A stretch of 64,000 nucleotides of DNA from Marinobacter halotolerans (GTDB taxonomy: Bacteria > Pseudomonadota > Gammaproteobacteria > Pseudomonadales > Oleiphilaceae): the NCBI RefSeq assembly GCF_008795985.1, contig NZ_VMHP01000002.1:186001-250000 (forward strand), in the 5' to 3' direction. Shown piece by piece: positions 55,384 to 63,998 of this stretch. A model generated the notes under the pieces. The model made no database searches and was not told where the DNA came from. It saw only the letters and a list, made by a program, of their open reading frames with translations. The translations under genes were made by a program, and so were the position numbers. Positions within the stretch are counted from its first letter, which is position 1; each line of letters opens with the position of its first letter.

Positions 55384-56793
55384 ATGGACTCGCTCGCTGA
55401 TCAAAAGGGACTCATGACGGATCGCACTTCAGCCCCACAGGCTCGCAGGCAGCCCAGGACGCTGGCCATTACCGGTGGCAAGGGCGGCGTGGGCAAAACC
55501 TCTGTGGCGCTGAACCTCGCACTGACTCTGGCCCGCGACGGGTCGAAAGTTCTGCTGCTGGACGGCGACACGGACCTTGCCAATGTCAGCATCATGCTGG
55601 GGCGCTACCCGCAACGTACACTAGCTGATGTGATGGCCGGTACCAGTTCGCTGGAAGACGTCATAATGACGGCGGAATATGGCATTCATATTATTCCCGG
55701 CGCCTCCGGGGTCGACCAGTGCGTTGATATGGAGGCTGCAGACAGCCTGCGGGTGCTGAAGGCACTGTCTCAACTTGAAAAGCGCTATGACTATGTGATC
55801 ACCGATACCGCCTCCGGCCTTCAGGCCACTGGTATGCACATGATTGCAGCGGCGGAACTGGCTTGCGTGGTGGTCACGCCGGATCCGGCTTCACTGACCG
55901 ATGCGTTTTCACTGATCAAGCTGCTGATTCGCCGAGGCTACCGCCGTACACCCAGCATTCTGGTGAATATGGCCCAGGGAGCCAGTCAGGCGCGAACCGT
56001 TTTTCAGCGTCTTGAAGGGGCGGCCCAGCGACACCTTGGCATTTCGCTGCATTATCTGGGCGGTATCTGGCGGGATGAAACCCTCCGCCAGTCTGTTCTT
56101 AATCAGCGTCCTGTGGCGCTGCTGCCCGAATCCGATCCCTCCTGCCGCCAGTTCCGCAGTCTCTCGGACATGCTGAATGTGCGCTTCCGGCAGATCTCTC
56201 CCAAGAAGGCAGGTGTCGCCGCCTACTGGTACAGGGTGTCCGGCAAGGGCAAGGTGGCAGAGCCTTCAGCTGTATCAGAGCCTTCAGCTGGATCGGAGCC
56301 TTCAGCAAGCACCCAGTCCGCTCCGACATCATCCGAGCCCGAGGCGGTTGCCGAATCGGATATTCAGGCCTGCCAGAGACTGATCGGGGATCTGAGCGAA
56401 TTGATCGCCGCCAGTGGCGATGCATCATTGCTGCGTTATGAGGCGTTTAACCGGTTTTTTGCACTCTTGGGGCGCACCATGGATGAGGACACGGTTGAAA
56501 TCCTTCAGACCGGTTTGGCCTCTCTGCCGTGGGAAAATCTCAACCAGGATCAGCGCCGCCAGTTCGCGACCCACCTGCGCCATCTTGCCAGGGAGGTCGA
56601 GCCGGTTTCAGCTGCCGCCAGGGCGTCAGCGCCGACACCACCTGCCGCATCCTCGCGTCAGGAGCCCTACTACGATCGCATCAGCTTTGGCGAGCAGAGC
56701 CGCCTGATCAGGGCCCTGAAGGAACAGCCTTCCGACATCACGCTGGATCAGCTTCTGCGATCCCTCTCCAGAGACGACAGGGACCGAAACTGA
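55384..56793 (+). CDS. MinD/FlhG-like P-loop ATPase with C-terminal extension
   Basis: About 469 residues. The N-terminal 270 residues form a ParA/MinD-type ATPase: deviant Walker A GGKGGVGKTS, then LLLDGDTDLANVSIMLG as in FlhG/FleN. After a Ser/Pro/Glu/Ala-rich linker built from an 18-base repeat (56260-56310), a C-terminal module of about 150 residues (from DIQACQRLIGDLSELIAASG) has no family I recognise. The start could be ATG 55384 or ATG 55414; the latter has AAGGGA upstream. Candidates for its role are polar or envelope localisation; the flagellar FleN function is not supported by neighbours. Confidence 0.78.
   Translation: MDSLADQKGLMTDRTSAPQARRQPRTLAITGGKGGVGKTSVALNLALTLARDGSKVLLLDGDTDLANVSIMLGRYPQRTLADVMAGTSSLEDVIMTAEYGIHIIPGASGVDQCVDMEAADSLRVLKALSQLEKRYDYVITDTASGLQATGMHMIAAAELACVVVTPDPASLTDAFSLIKLLIRRGYRRTPSILVNMAQGASQARTVFQRLEGAAQRHLGISLHYLGGIWRDETLRQSVLNQRPVALLPESDPSCRQFRSLSDMLNVRFRQISPKKAGVAAYWYRVSGKGKVAEPSAVSEPSAGSEPSASTQSAPTSSEPEAVAESDIQACQRLIGDLSELIAASGDASLLRYEAFNRFFALLGRTMDEDTVEILQTGLASLPWENLNQDQRRQFATHLRHLAREVEPVSAAARASAPTPPAASSRQEPYYDRISFGEQSRLIRALKEQPSDITLDQLLRSLSRDDRDRN
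56260..56310 (+). repeat. In-frame 18-bp tandem repeat, about 2.8 copies
   Basis: Units begin GAGCCTTCAGC at 56260, 56278 and 56296. Each encodes a variant of EPSAVS, giving an EPSA-rich linker in the MinD-like ATPase. Being a multiple of three, copy changes would alter linker length without a frameshift. Confidence 0.8.
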
Positions 56794-56892
56794 GCAATAT
56801 CGCGCGGTTTCGGAATGTCTGTAGAAATACGTCATTTTATTAACGATTTTTGTAGCGTAATTTTGCTGTGTGTCACCGCGCCGTCATGGCAC

Positions 56893-56921
56893 CTGTGTAA
56901 AAATGATGTCTGTATAAAAAT
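56893..56921 (+). promoter_or_regulatory. Direct repeats upstream of the fatty acyl reductase gene
   Basis: CTGTGTAAAAAT (56893-56904) and CTGTATAAAAAT (56910-56921) differ at one position and start 17 bases apart. They could be a pair of regulator sites, or the second could include a TATAAA -10 box. They lie about 120-145 bases before the gene. Confidence 0.4.
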
Positions 56922-56937
56922 TGGCCTACAAAATGCA

Positions 56938-56952
56938 GTTCATGGAATGAAC
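56938..56952. promoter_or_regulatory. Operator-like inverted repeat upstream of the fatty acyl reductase gene
   Basis: GTTCAT-GGA-ATGAAC is a perfect 6-3-6 inverted repeat about 90 bases upstream of the reductase start. The shape suits a TetR- or GntR-type regulator, the usual controllers of fatty acid genes. The assignment is by shape only. Confidence 0.4.
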
Positions 56953-57038
56953 AGGCGTTGACCTTTCCCGCAGTCGTTGAAGCACGGTCGCGGACAAATA
57001 CTTCTGCAAACACATTTGGATGAGATGGAGTTCTCGAT

Positions 57039-58577
57039 ATGGCGAATAAACAGACCACCTCTGGGGAATCAGCCTCAGGCGTTCTGGAGCAACTGAGCGG
57101 TAAACACGTGCTGATTACCGGCACTACCGGCTTTTTGGGCAAGGTTGTGCTGGAGAAGCTGATCCGGGCAGTACCGGAGATCGGCGGCATTCACCTGCTG
57201 ATCCGTGGCAACCGGAATCACAGTGATGCCCGCAGCCGCTTCCTCAACGAAATTGCCACCTCGTCTGTTTTCGATCGCCTGCGGCACGAAGATAACGATG
57301 CCTTTGAGTCCTTCATGGATTCCCGAATCCATTGTATAACCGGCGAGGTTACCGAACCCCGCTTTGGAATGGACACAGCCGCATTCAAAAAGCTGGCCGG
57401 CAACATTGACGCCTTTGTTAACTCTGCCGCCAGCGTCAATTTTCGTGAAGAACTCGACAAGGCCCTTCAGATCAACACGCTCTGCCTCAACAACGTGGCA
57501 GCTCTGGCCGATCTGAACCCGGACATGGCCGTCATCCAGGTGTCCACCTGCTACGTCAATGGCAAGAATTCCGGCCAGGTCACCGAGTCCGTCATCAAGC
57601 CCGCCGGCGAAGCCATTCCCCGCAGCACCAACGGCTACTACGAGATTGAAGAGTTGGTACATCTGCTGGAGGACAAGATCGCCGACGTTCGGGCCCGCTA
57701 TTCCGGGAAGGCTCTGGAGAAAAAGCTGGTGGAACTGGGTATCCGTGAGGCCAACCAATATGGCTGGAGTGATACCTACACCTTTACCAAGTGGCTGGGC
57801 GAGCAGTTGTTGATGAAGGCGCTGGCCGGCCGGTCACTGACCATCCTGCGCCCGTCGATTATCGAGAGCGCCCTGGAAGAGCCGGCGCCGGGCTGGATTG
57901 AGGGCGTCAAGGTGGCCGATGCCATCATCCTTGCCTATGCCCGCGAGAAAGTGTCGTTGTTCCCGGGCAAGCGCAGCGGCATCATTGATGTGATACCGGT
58001 GGACCTGGTCGCCAACGGCATCATCCTGTCTATGGCAGAAGCGCTGGCGGTCCCCGGTAAACGGCGCATCTACCAGTGCTGCAGCGGAAGTTCCAACCCA
58101 CTCTCGTTGGGTGAGTTCATTGATCATGTCATGGCGGAAGCCAGGCACCACCACGACGATTACCAGCAGCTGTTTTACCGTAAGCCCACCAAGCCGTTTC
58201 TCGCGGTCAATCGCCGGCTGTTCGATATGGTGGTCGGAGGACTTCGCGTGCCCCTCTCTTTTGCCGATCGGGCGTTGCGGCTGACGGGCCAGAACCGGGA
58301 GCTGAAAATGTTGAAGAACCTGGACACCAGTCGTTCACTGGCGACCATTTTTGGATTCTACACAGCGCCTGACTACATCTTCAGAAACGATTCATTGCTG
58401 GCGCTGGCCTCGAGAATGGGAGAGCTGGACCGTCTGCTATTCCCGATCGATGCCCGCCAGATTGACTGGTCTCTGTATCTGCGAAAGATCCATATCGGTG
58501 GTCTGAATCGCTATGCTCTGAAAGAGCGGAAAGTCTACAGCCTCCGCTCCGCAAAAACTCGCAAAAAAGCGGCCTGA
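57039..58577 (+). CDS. NADPH-dependent fatty acyl-CoA reductase (alcohol-forming)
   Basis: A 512-residue enzyme closely resembling, from memory, the 513-residue Marinobacter acyl-CoA reductase that makes fatty alcohols for wax esters. N-terminal Rossmann motif TGTTGFLG (residues 27-34); the SDR-type active-site pair Y247 and K251 in YTFTKWLGEQ; the block RPSIIESALEEPAPGWIEGVKVADAII; and the sterile-type C-terminal domain beginning near residue 375. The gene stands alone with an upstream gap of 245 bases and a strong terminator after it. It is followed by acs, so acetate activation and acyl reduction sit side by side. Confidence 0.9.
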   Translation: MANKQTTSGESASGVLEQLSGKHVLITGTTGFLGKVVLEKLIRAVPEIGGIHLLIRGNRNHSDARSRFLNEIATSSVFDRLRHEDNDAFESFMDSRIHCITGEVTEPRFGMDTAAFKKLAGNIDAFVNSAASVNFREELDKALQINTLCLNNVAALADLNPDMAVIQVSTCYVNGKNSGQVTESVIKPAGEAIPRSTNGYYEIEELVHLLEDKIADVRARYSGKALEKKLVELGIREANQYGWSDTYTFTKWLGEQLLMKALAGRSLTILRPSIIESALEEPAPGWIEGVKVADAIILAYAREKVSLFPGKRSGIIDVIPVDLVANGIILSMAEALAVPGKRRIYQCCSGSSNPLSLGEFIDHVMAEARHHHDDYQQLFYRKPTKPFLAVNRRLFDMVVGGLRVPLSFADRALRLTGQNRELKMLKNLDTSRSLATIFGFYTAPDYIFRNDSLLALASRMGELDRLLFPIDARQIDWSLYLRKIHIGGLNRYALKERKVYSLRSAKTRKKAA

Positions 58578-58599
58578 AAATCGCCCTGCCTTCGACTGA

Positions 58600-58640
58600 G
58601 TTTGCCGGGCATCTTGCCCGGCAAACGCCTTGTTGTTTCC
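58600..58640 (+). terminator. Strong hairpin terminator after the fatty acyl reductase gene
   Basis: GTTTGCCGGGC (58600-58610), loop ATCTT, and GCCCGGCAAAC (58616-58626) make a perfect 11-bp stem. The tail is T-rich but broken (GCCTTGTTGTTTCC). It separates the reductase from acs. Confidence 0.75.
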
Positions 58641-58726
58641 GGGACTGCGTCTATCCTTAAAGCAGGTCCCGAAGCAAAGGAAATCCCGCAAGCTGTTACT
58701 CTGGTCCTGACCAAAACTGTCGGCGC

Positions 58727-58745
58727 ATTAGTACGTTAGTCTAAT
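58727..58745. promoter_or_regulatory. Symmetric site and direct repeat upstream of acs
   Basis: ATTAG (58727-58731) and CTAAT (58741-58745) form an inverted repeat with nine bases between, and TTAGT occurs twice eight bases apart (58728, 58736). It lies about 130-150 bases before acs and could be the site of the downstream LuxR-type regulator. This is inference from position. Confidence 0.35.
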
Positions 58746-58874
58746 TCATTGTTCACTGGTGCGCGTGTTGAACTAGAGTCATCCGTCTTCAGGGCCTTCG
58801 AGCCCGCACGCTCAGAACTAAAAATAATCAACAATTACGACAGACTTTGACTCTGAATCGAAAAGGGGAGTGCT

Positions 58875-60821
58875 ATGACTGCTAAACAGGTGTATCCGGT
58901 TAGCCCGGAGGTTGCAAAACGGGCGCTGGTCAATCAGGAGCAGTATGAAGAAATGTACCGCCAGTCGGTTGAAGACCCGGAAACCTTCTGGGGCGAACAC
59001 GGCAAGCGGATCGACTGGATCAAGCCCTACAGCAAAGTCAAAAACACCACGTACGATTACGACAACCTCTCCATAAAATGGTTTGAAGACGGCCAGCTGA
59101 ACGCTGCGGCAAACTGTCTTGACCGTCACCTGGAAAAGCGCGGTGATAAAACCGCCATTATCTTTGAAGGCGACGACCCCGCTGATTCGCGGCACGTGAC
59201 CTATCGCGAGCTTTATGAAGAAACCTGCAAGTTTGCCAATGTGCTGAAAAGTCAGGGTGTCAAAAAGGGCGATGTGGTGACCATCTACATGCCCATGGTG
59301 GTGGAAACCGGCGTCGCCATGCTGGCCTGTGCCCGCATAGGTGCCATCCACTCGGTGGTGTTCGGCGGTTTCTCGCCGGAAGCTCTGGGTGCCCGGATTG
59401 CCAACGGCAAGTCCCGGTTCGTAATAACCGCGGATGAGGGTGTTCGCGGTGGTCGCAAGATTCCGCTCAAAAAGAATGTGGACGCTGCGCTGACCAAAGA
59501 AGATGCCGCCAAGGTGGACACGGTTATCGTGGTCAAGCGCACCGGCGCTGACGTGCCCTGGAAAGACGGCCGCGACGAATACTACGAAAACCTGATGAAA
59601 GGCGCCTCCACCGACTGCCCGGCCGAGCCTATGAACGCGGAAGACCCACTGTTCATGCTGTATACCTCTGGCTCTACCGGCGCGCCGAAAGGTGTTCTGC
59701 ACACCACCGGTGGCTACATGGTGTTCACCTCCATGACCCACGAATACGTGTTCGACTATCATGAAGACGATGTGTATTGGTGTACCGCCGACTTTGGCTG
59801 GGTGACCGGCCACAGTTACATTCTTTACGGGCCTCTGGCCAATGGCGCGGTTACCGTACTATTCGAGGGCGTACCCAACTATCCGGATACCTCACGGATG
59901 GGTCAGGTAGTCGACAAGCACCAGGTGAATATCCTCTACACGGCGCCAACGGCAATCCGTGCGCTGATGGCAGAGGGTGAACACTGTATGGACGGCACTA
60001 AACGGGACAGCCTGAAGCTGATGGGTTCGGTTGGCGAGCCCATCAACCCGGAAGCCTGGGAGTGGTACCACCGGGTCATTGGTAACAGCAAGTGCCCGAT
60101 TGTGGACACCTGGTGGCAGACCGAAACCGGCGGCATCCTGATCTCGCCGCTTCCGGGCGCCACTGACCTGAAGCCCGGTTCCGCTACCAAACCGTTTTTT
60201 GGTGTTAAGCCCGCTTTGGTAGATAACGAAGGCAAGCAGCTGGAAGGCAAGGCGGAAGGCAATCTGGTCATTCTGGACAGCTGGCCGGGCCAGATGCGCA
60301 CTATTTTCGGCGACCATGAGCGCTTCAAGCAGACCTATTTCAGTACCTATCCGGGCATGTACTTTACCGGTGACGGTGCCCGCCGCGACGAAGACGGCTA
60401 TTACTGGATTACCGGTAGGGTAGATGACGTGCTGAACGTCTCAGGCCATCGCCTGGGTACCGCCGAGGTCGAAAGTGCCCTGGTGGCGCACAACAAGGTC
60501 GCCGAGGCGGCGGTTGTTGGCTATCCTCATGACATTAAGGGACAGGGCATCTATGTCTATGTCACCCTTGTTCACGGTGAGGAACCCAGTGAGGAGCTTC
60601 GCAAGGAGCTGGTGCAGTGGGTTCGGCAGGAAATCGGCCCGATCGCGTCACCGGACGTAATCCAGTGGGCTCCGGGCCTGCCGAAAACCCGGTCCGGCAA
60701 AATTATGCGGCGCATTCTGCGAAAGATTGCGTCAAACGAACACGATCAACTGGGGGATACCTCCACACTCGCGGATCCGGGCGTGGTTGATGATCTGATC
60801 AGTGGCCGTGAAAACTCTTGA
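58875..60821 (+). CDS. acs: Acetyl-CoA synthetase
   Basis: A 648-residue AMP-forming ligase activating acetate to acetyl-CoA. The phosphate loop [14 protein letters not shown] is near residue 260, WWQTETGG near residue 415, and the C-terminal catalytic Lys is K609 in [11 protein letters not shown], the position known to be controlled by acetylation in enteric Acs. GGGGAG precedes the ATG. The LuxR-family regulator gene follows after 12 bases, which suggests joint expression. Confidence 0.96.
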   Translation: MTAKQVYPVSPEVAKRALVNQEQYEEMYRQSVEDPETFWGEHGKRIDWIKPYSKVKNTTYDYDNLSIKWFEDGQLNAAANCLDRHLEKRGDKTAIIFEGDDPADSRHVTYRELYEETCKFANVLKSQGVKKGDVVTIYMPMVVETGVAMLACARIGAIHSVVFGGFSPEALGARIANGKSRFVITADEGVRGGRKIPLKKNVDAALTKEDAAKVDTVIVVKRTGADVPWKDGRDEYYENLMKGASTDCPAEPMNAEDPLFMLYTSGSTGAPKGVLHTTGGYMVFTSMTHEYVFDYHEDDVYWCTADFGWVTGHSYILYGPLANGAVTVLFEGVPNYPDTSRMGQVVDKHQVNILYTAPTAIRALMAEGEHCMDGTKRDSLKLMGSVGEPINPEAWEWYHRVIGNSKCPIVDTWWQTETGGILISPLPGATDLKPGSATKPFFGVKPALVDNEGKQLEGKAEGNLVILDSWPGQMRTIFGDHERFKQTYFSTYPGMYFTGDGARRDEDGYYWITGRVDDVLNVSGHRLGTAEVESALVAHNKVAEAAVVGYPHDIKGQGIYVYVTLVHGEEPSEELRKELVQWVRQEIGPIASPDVIQWAPGLPKTRSGKIMRRILRKIASNEHDQLGDTSTLADPGVVDDLISGRENS

Positions 60822-60833
60822 GGAAAAATCTGA

Positions 60834-61496
60834 ATGTCACAATCCATTATCGTCGCTGATGATCATCCCCTGTTTCGGGCAGCCCTGAAGCAGGCAGTCA
60901 GTCAGGCGGTACCTGATGCTGAAACAGTGGAAGTGGACAGCATCAAGGCGCTACAGGCAGCGGTTGAGTCGCATCCCGATGCAGACCTGGTGCTTCTCGA
61001 CCTCAATATGCCGGGCGCCCACGGCTTCTCCGGGCTTGTCTTCATGCGGGGGCAGTACCCGGGGCTGCCGGTTGTGGTGGTTTCAGGTTCAGAGGAAATG
61101 CAGGTGATGCGGCGGTCGATTGACTACGGGGCGTCGGGTTTCATTCCGAAATCGGCGCCTCTGCCGACCATCACCAAGGCAATCCAGGCGGTCCTGGAAG
61201 GAGATGTCTGGTTGCCCGATGGTGTTGCCGACAAACTGGAACGGATGCAGTCCGACACCACTGACTTCTCCGACAAGCTGGCATCGTTGACGCCCCAGCA
61301 GTTCCGGGTGCTTGGCATGTTGGCGGAGGGGCTGCTGAATAAACAGATTGCCTATGATCTGGATGTGTCGGAAGCCACCATCAAGGCTCACATCACGGCG
61401 GTTTTCCGCAAGCTGGGCGTACGCAATCGCACCCAGGCGGTGATCGCCATCCAGCAAATGGAAATCGATCCCTCCGATACCTCGCTGTCAGGATAA
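60834..61496 (+). CDS. LuxR-family response regulator, ErdR/CrbR-like
   Basis: A 220-residue regulator with an N-terminal receiver (phospho-Asp at residue 56 in LLDLNMPG, conserved Lys in FIPKSAP) and a C-terminal LuxR helix-turn-helix (LTPQQFRVLGMLAEGLLNKQIAYDLDVSEATIKAHITAVF). It resembles ErdR of Pseudomonas and CrbR of Vibrio, which activate acs. Its place 12 bases after acs is good support. No partner kinase is adjacent. Confidence 0.88.
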   Translation: MSQSIIVADDHPLFRAALKQAVSQAVPDAETVEVDSIKALQAAVESHPDADLVLLDLNMPGAHGFSGLVFMRGQYPGLPVVVVSGSEEMQVMRRSIDYGASGFIPKSAPLPTITKAIQAVLEGDVWLPDGVADKLERMQSDTTDFSDKLASLTPQQFRVLGMLAEGLLNKQIAYDLDVSEATIKAHITAVFRKLGVRNRTQAVIAIQQMEIDPSDTSLSG

Positions 61497-61505
61497 GGCT
61501 GGCCG

Positions 61506-62297
61506 TCAGGCGCCGCAGTTCGTCGGCTGCGCCTGGCCAAACAGTTGGTTGGCAGTACTCATGTGGTTTTTCAGGGATTCAATCCGGCTGTCGTGGTTGG
61601 GATGGGTCGACAGAAACTCCATCGGCTGCGAGCCGGAAGCCTGAGCCATGTTCTGCCATAGCTTTACACTCTGACCCGGGTCGAAGCCGGCCCGGGCCAT
61701 GATTTTCAGTCCCATCAGATCAGCTTCTTCTTCATGGGCCCGGCTGAAAGGCAGGGTAATCCCCAGTTGCGCGCCGATGCCCAACGCCTGCTGGATCTTG
61801 TCTTCGGCAATTTCACTTTCGGCGAACAGCCCCACCACCATCATCACCGCCTCAACGCCCATCTGCTGGGTCAGGCGTTCATTGCCGTGACCGGCCATCA
61901 CATGGGCAATCTCGTGACCAATGACTGTCGCCAGCTGGGCTTCGTTTTCCGCCAGCCGAAGCAGCCCTGAATGCACCCCGATCTGACCGCCCGGCAGAGC
62001 GAAGGCGTTGGGGGCGGGATTATCGAAAACCGCCACCTGCCAGGATTCCGGCAAGGGCGCACCGGGATATTGGGCTTCCGCGGCTTTTATAAGCTCCCGG
62101 GTAATGCACTGGACCCGGCGGTTGATCGCAGGCTCGGAGATGACGGGGTTCTGCTGTTTCATCTGCTCAAAGCTGTCCTGGGCCATGTCGGCCAGAACGT
62201 TTTCGGGAACCAGCGCCAGTCTGTTCCGGCCGGTGGGGGATTCCTGGCAGCCGGTCAGGAGTAACACGGCCAGCAAAGCGAGGATCAGCGACTTCAA
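61506..62297 (-). CDS. M48-family zinc metalloprotease, lipoprotein
   Basis: A 263-residue protease with HEIAHVMAGHG as the HExxH zinc motif (near residue 125) and a later EEADLMGLKIMARAGFDP helix giving the third ligand. I choose the TTG at 62297, with GGAG six bases upstream, because it gives a clean lipoprotein signal: hydrophobic segment, then the lipobox LTGC with Cys at residue 17. An upstream ATG at 62354 would place that signal 19 residues in. It resembles LoiP/BepA-type envelope quality-control proteases. Convergent with the response regulator. Confidence 0.88.
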   Translation of the reverse strand: MKSLILALLAVLLLTGCQESPTGRNRLALVPENVLADMAQDSFEQMKQQNPVISEPAINRRVQCITRELIKAAEAQYPGAPLPESWQVAVFDNPAPNAFALPGGQIGVHSGLLRLAENEAQLATVIGHEIAHVMAGHGNERLTQQMGVEAVMMVVGLFAESEIAEDKIQQALGIGAQLGITLPFSRAHEEEADLMGLKIMARAGFDPGQSVKLWQNMAQASGSQPMEFLSTHPNHDSRIESLKNHMSTANQLFGQAQPTNCGA

Positions 62298-62412
62298 GTT
62301 TAACTCCGGTTTGTGAATGACCAATGGCAGTACGCACATTATGGCGATTTCCAAAGGCTAAAGGAAAGTAACTACAGTTGTACTCAAAACTATAAATTAA
62401 TTTTCTATACGG

Positions 62413-62427
62413 CAATGAAAGTCATTG
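62413..62427. promoter_or_regulatory. Operator-like inverted repeat upstream of the desaturase gene
   Basis: CAATGA-AAG-TCATTG is a perfect 6-3-6 inverted repeat in the AT-rich gap before the desaturase. A TATAAA at 62446-62451 follows, with TTGTAT (62425-62430) 15 bases upstream of it, so the repeat would overlap the -35 region. That suits a repressor site. Confidence 0.42.
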
Positions 62428-62495
62428 TATTATTGTCAGTCATCCTATAAATTCAGCGCACATATGTACTCTGAAATATATTGGATGGAATAATC

Positions 62496-63572
62496 ATGAA
62501 CGCTGCTTTACAACCTGAGCCGACGGTGGCGACATTCGGTGCGCCGGACGAGCGTGCCATCAGGGACCGGATGCGAAAGGAATTGCCGGCGGACACCTTT
62601 CAGCCGCAGACCCGGCGGGTTGTCTGGTTTCTACCACTTCAGCTTCTTACCTGGGGTGGTCTGACGACCATACTCACGGCGGGCCTGGCCTGGTACTGGA
62701 ATCTGGCGCTGGCAGTGCTGGTGGGGCATACCATCGGCTGTCAGGCGTTTCTGGCGCACGAGGTGTTGCACGGTGCCCTTGGCATGAGCAAGCGCTGGCA
62801 GAATTTCTTTGGCTGGCTGGGGTTTGGTCCTTTTGTTGTGCCGCCGGAGTTCTGGCGCAAGTGGCATAACGTGGTCCATCACGGCAACACCAATATGGGC
62901 GACGCCGATCCGGACAGTTTCGGCACTATGCGCCGGTACCAGGCTGACCCGAAACAGAAAAAGTTCACACTTCTGGCGCCGGGTTCAGGCACCTGGTACA
63001 GCTACCTTTTCCTGTTCTATTCGTTCACCTTCCACGCTCAACTGGTGCTCTGGCTTCAGGCCAGAAAGCGCAAACAGTTCCAGGGATTCAATCGGCGCAA
63101 GGCGATTCTTCAGTCACTGATGTGCGTGGGCGGATGGGCAATACTGGCGATCGTATCGGGGCCGCTGGCGGTCTTTACGGTTGTGGTTCCGTTCATGGTG
63201 GCGAACGCGCTGGGGCAGGGCTACATACTGACGAACCATTTCCTGCGGCCACAAACGGCGACCAATAATCCGCTGGATAACTCCATGAGCCTGCGGAGTC
63301 GGCCGCTACTGGACCGTCTGCATTTCCGCTTCAGCCATCATGTGGAGCACCATTTCTTTCCGAAAATGGCGTCCAACAAGGCGCCGCGGATGCGGAAATG
63401 GTTGGAGGCTAACTACCCGGAACGCTATGTGGCCATTCCCCACGGCACCGCGCTGAAGCTGCTGTATTCAACGCCACGGGTTTACCAGTCGGCCACGGAG
63501 CTGGTGGACCCGAACAGGCCTGACCGAGTGGTAGATCTGCTGCCTTTACAGCAGCAGTACAAGGCGGGCTAG
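62496..63572 (+). CDS. Membrane fatty acid desaturase
   Basis: A 358-residue di-iron membrane desaturase. The three histidine boxes are visible: HEVLH near residue 88, HNVVHH near residue 125, and HVEHHFF near residue 285. Hydrophobic segments occur near residues 45-85, 165-185 and 215-245. I start at the ATG at 62496, since the AT-rich upstream region looks regulatory. Substrate position (delta-9 or other) cannot be read. An operator-like repeat lies upstream. Confidence 0.88.
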   Translation: MNAALQPEPTVATFGAPDERAIRDRMRKELPADTFQPQTRRVVWFLPLQLLTWGGLTTILTAGLAWYWNLALAVLVGHTIGCQAFLAHEVLHGALGMSKRWQNFFGWLGFGPFVVPPEFWRKWHNVVHHGNTNMGDADPDSFGTMRRYQADPKQKKFTLLAPGSGTWYSYLFLFYSFTFHAQLVLWLQARKRKQFQGFNRRKAILQSLMCVGGWAILAIVSGPLAVFTVVVPFMVANALGQGYILTNHFLRPQTATNNPLDNSMSLRSRPLLDRLHFRFSHHVEHHFFPKMASNKAPRMRKWLEANYPERYVAIPHGTALKLLYSTPRVYQSATELVDPNRPDRVVDLLPLQQQYKAG

Positions 63573-63584
63573 AGCAAGGGCGCG

Positions 63585-63998
63585 TCAGCCCTTGCTTGCA
63601 TATCCCAGTTTCTTGTCCACCAGATTGAACAGTTCCTGGCCTTTGTGCCAGCGGTCCAGGTTGTCCAGGAACTGGTCGGTCAACGCCCGCTTCCAGCCGA
63701 TGAAATCGCCGGACATATGGGCCGTCATGATCACGTTCTCCATATCCCAGAGTGGGTGATCGGCGGGCAGGGGTTCTTCTTCGAAAACGTCCAGGCCGGC
63801 ACCGGCAATGTCGCCGTTGTTCAGTGCCTTCACCAGATCGTCGGTTTTTACCACCGGGCCACGGCCGATGTTGATCAGCCGCGCGGACTTTTTCATGGCG
63901 CTGAAGGCTTTGGCATCAAACAGGCCTTCGGTCTGTGGGGTCAGCGGCGCAGCAATAACAACGAAATCCGCCAGTCCAAGCTGCTCGGTGAGGTCGTC
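63585..63998 (-). CDS. D-isomer-specific 2-hydroxyacid dehydrogenase (5' end outside window)
   Basis: The C-terminal part of an NAD(P)-dependent 2-hydroxyacid dehydrogenase; the frame is open to the right window edge, so the N-terminal portion is missing. Visible: VVIAAPLTPQTEGLFD, the family signature MKKSARLINIGRGPVV, and GLDVFEEEPLPADHPLWDMENVIMTAHMSG with the expected catalytic Glu and His region. It could act on glyoxylate/hydroxypyruvate or phosphoglycerate; the fragment does not decide. Convergent with the desaturase. Confidence 0.85.
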   Translation of the reverse strand, partial: DDLTEQLGLADFVVIAAPLTPQTEGLFDAKAFSAMKKSARLINIGRGPVVKTDDLVKALNNGDIAGAGLDVFEEEPLPADHPLWDMENVIMTAHMSGDFIGWKRALTDQFLDNLDRWHKGQELFNLVDKKLGYASKG

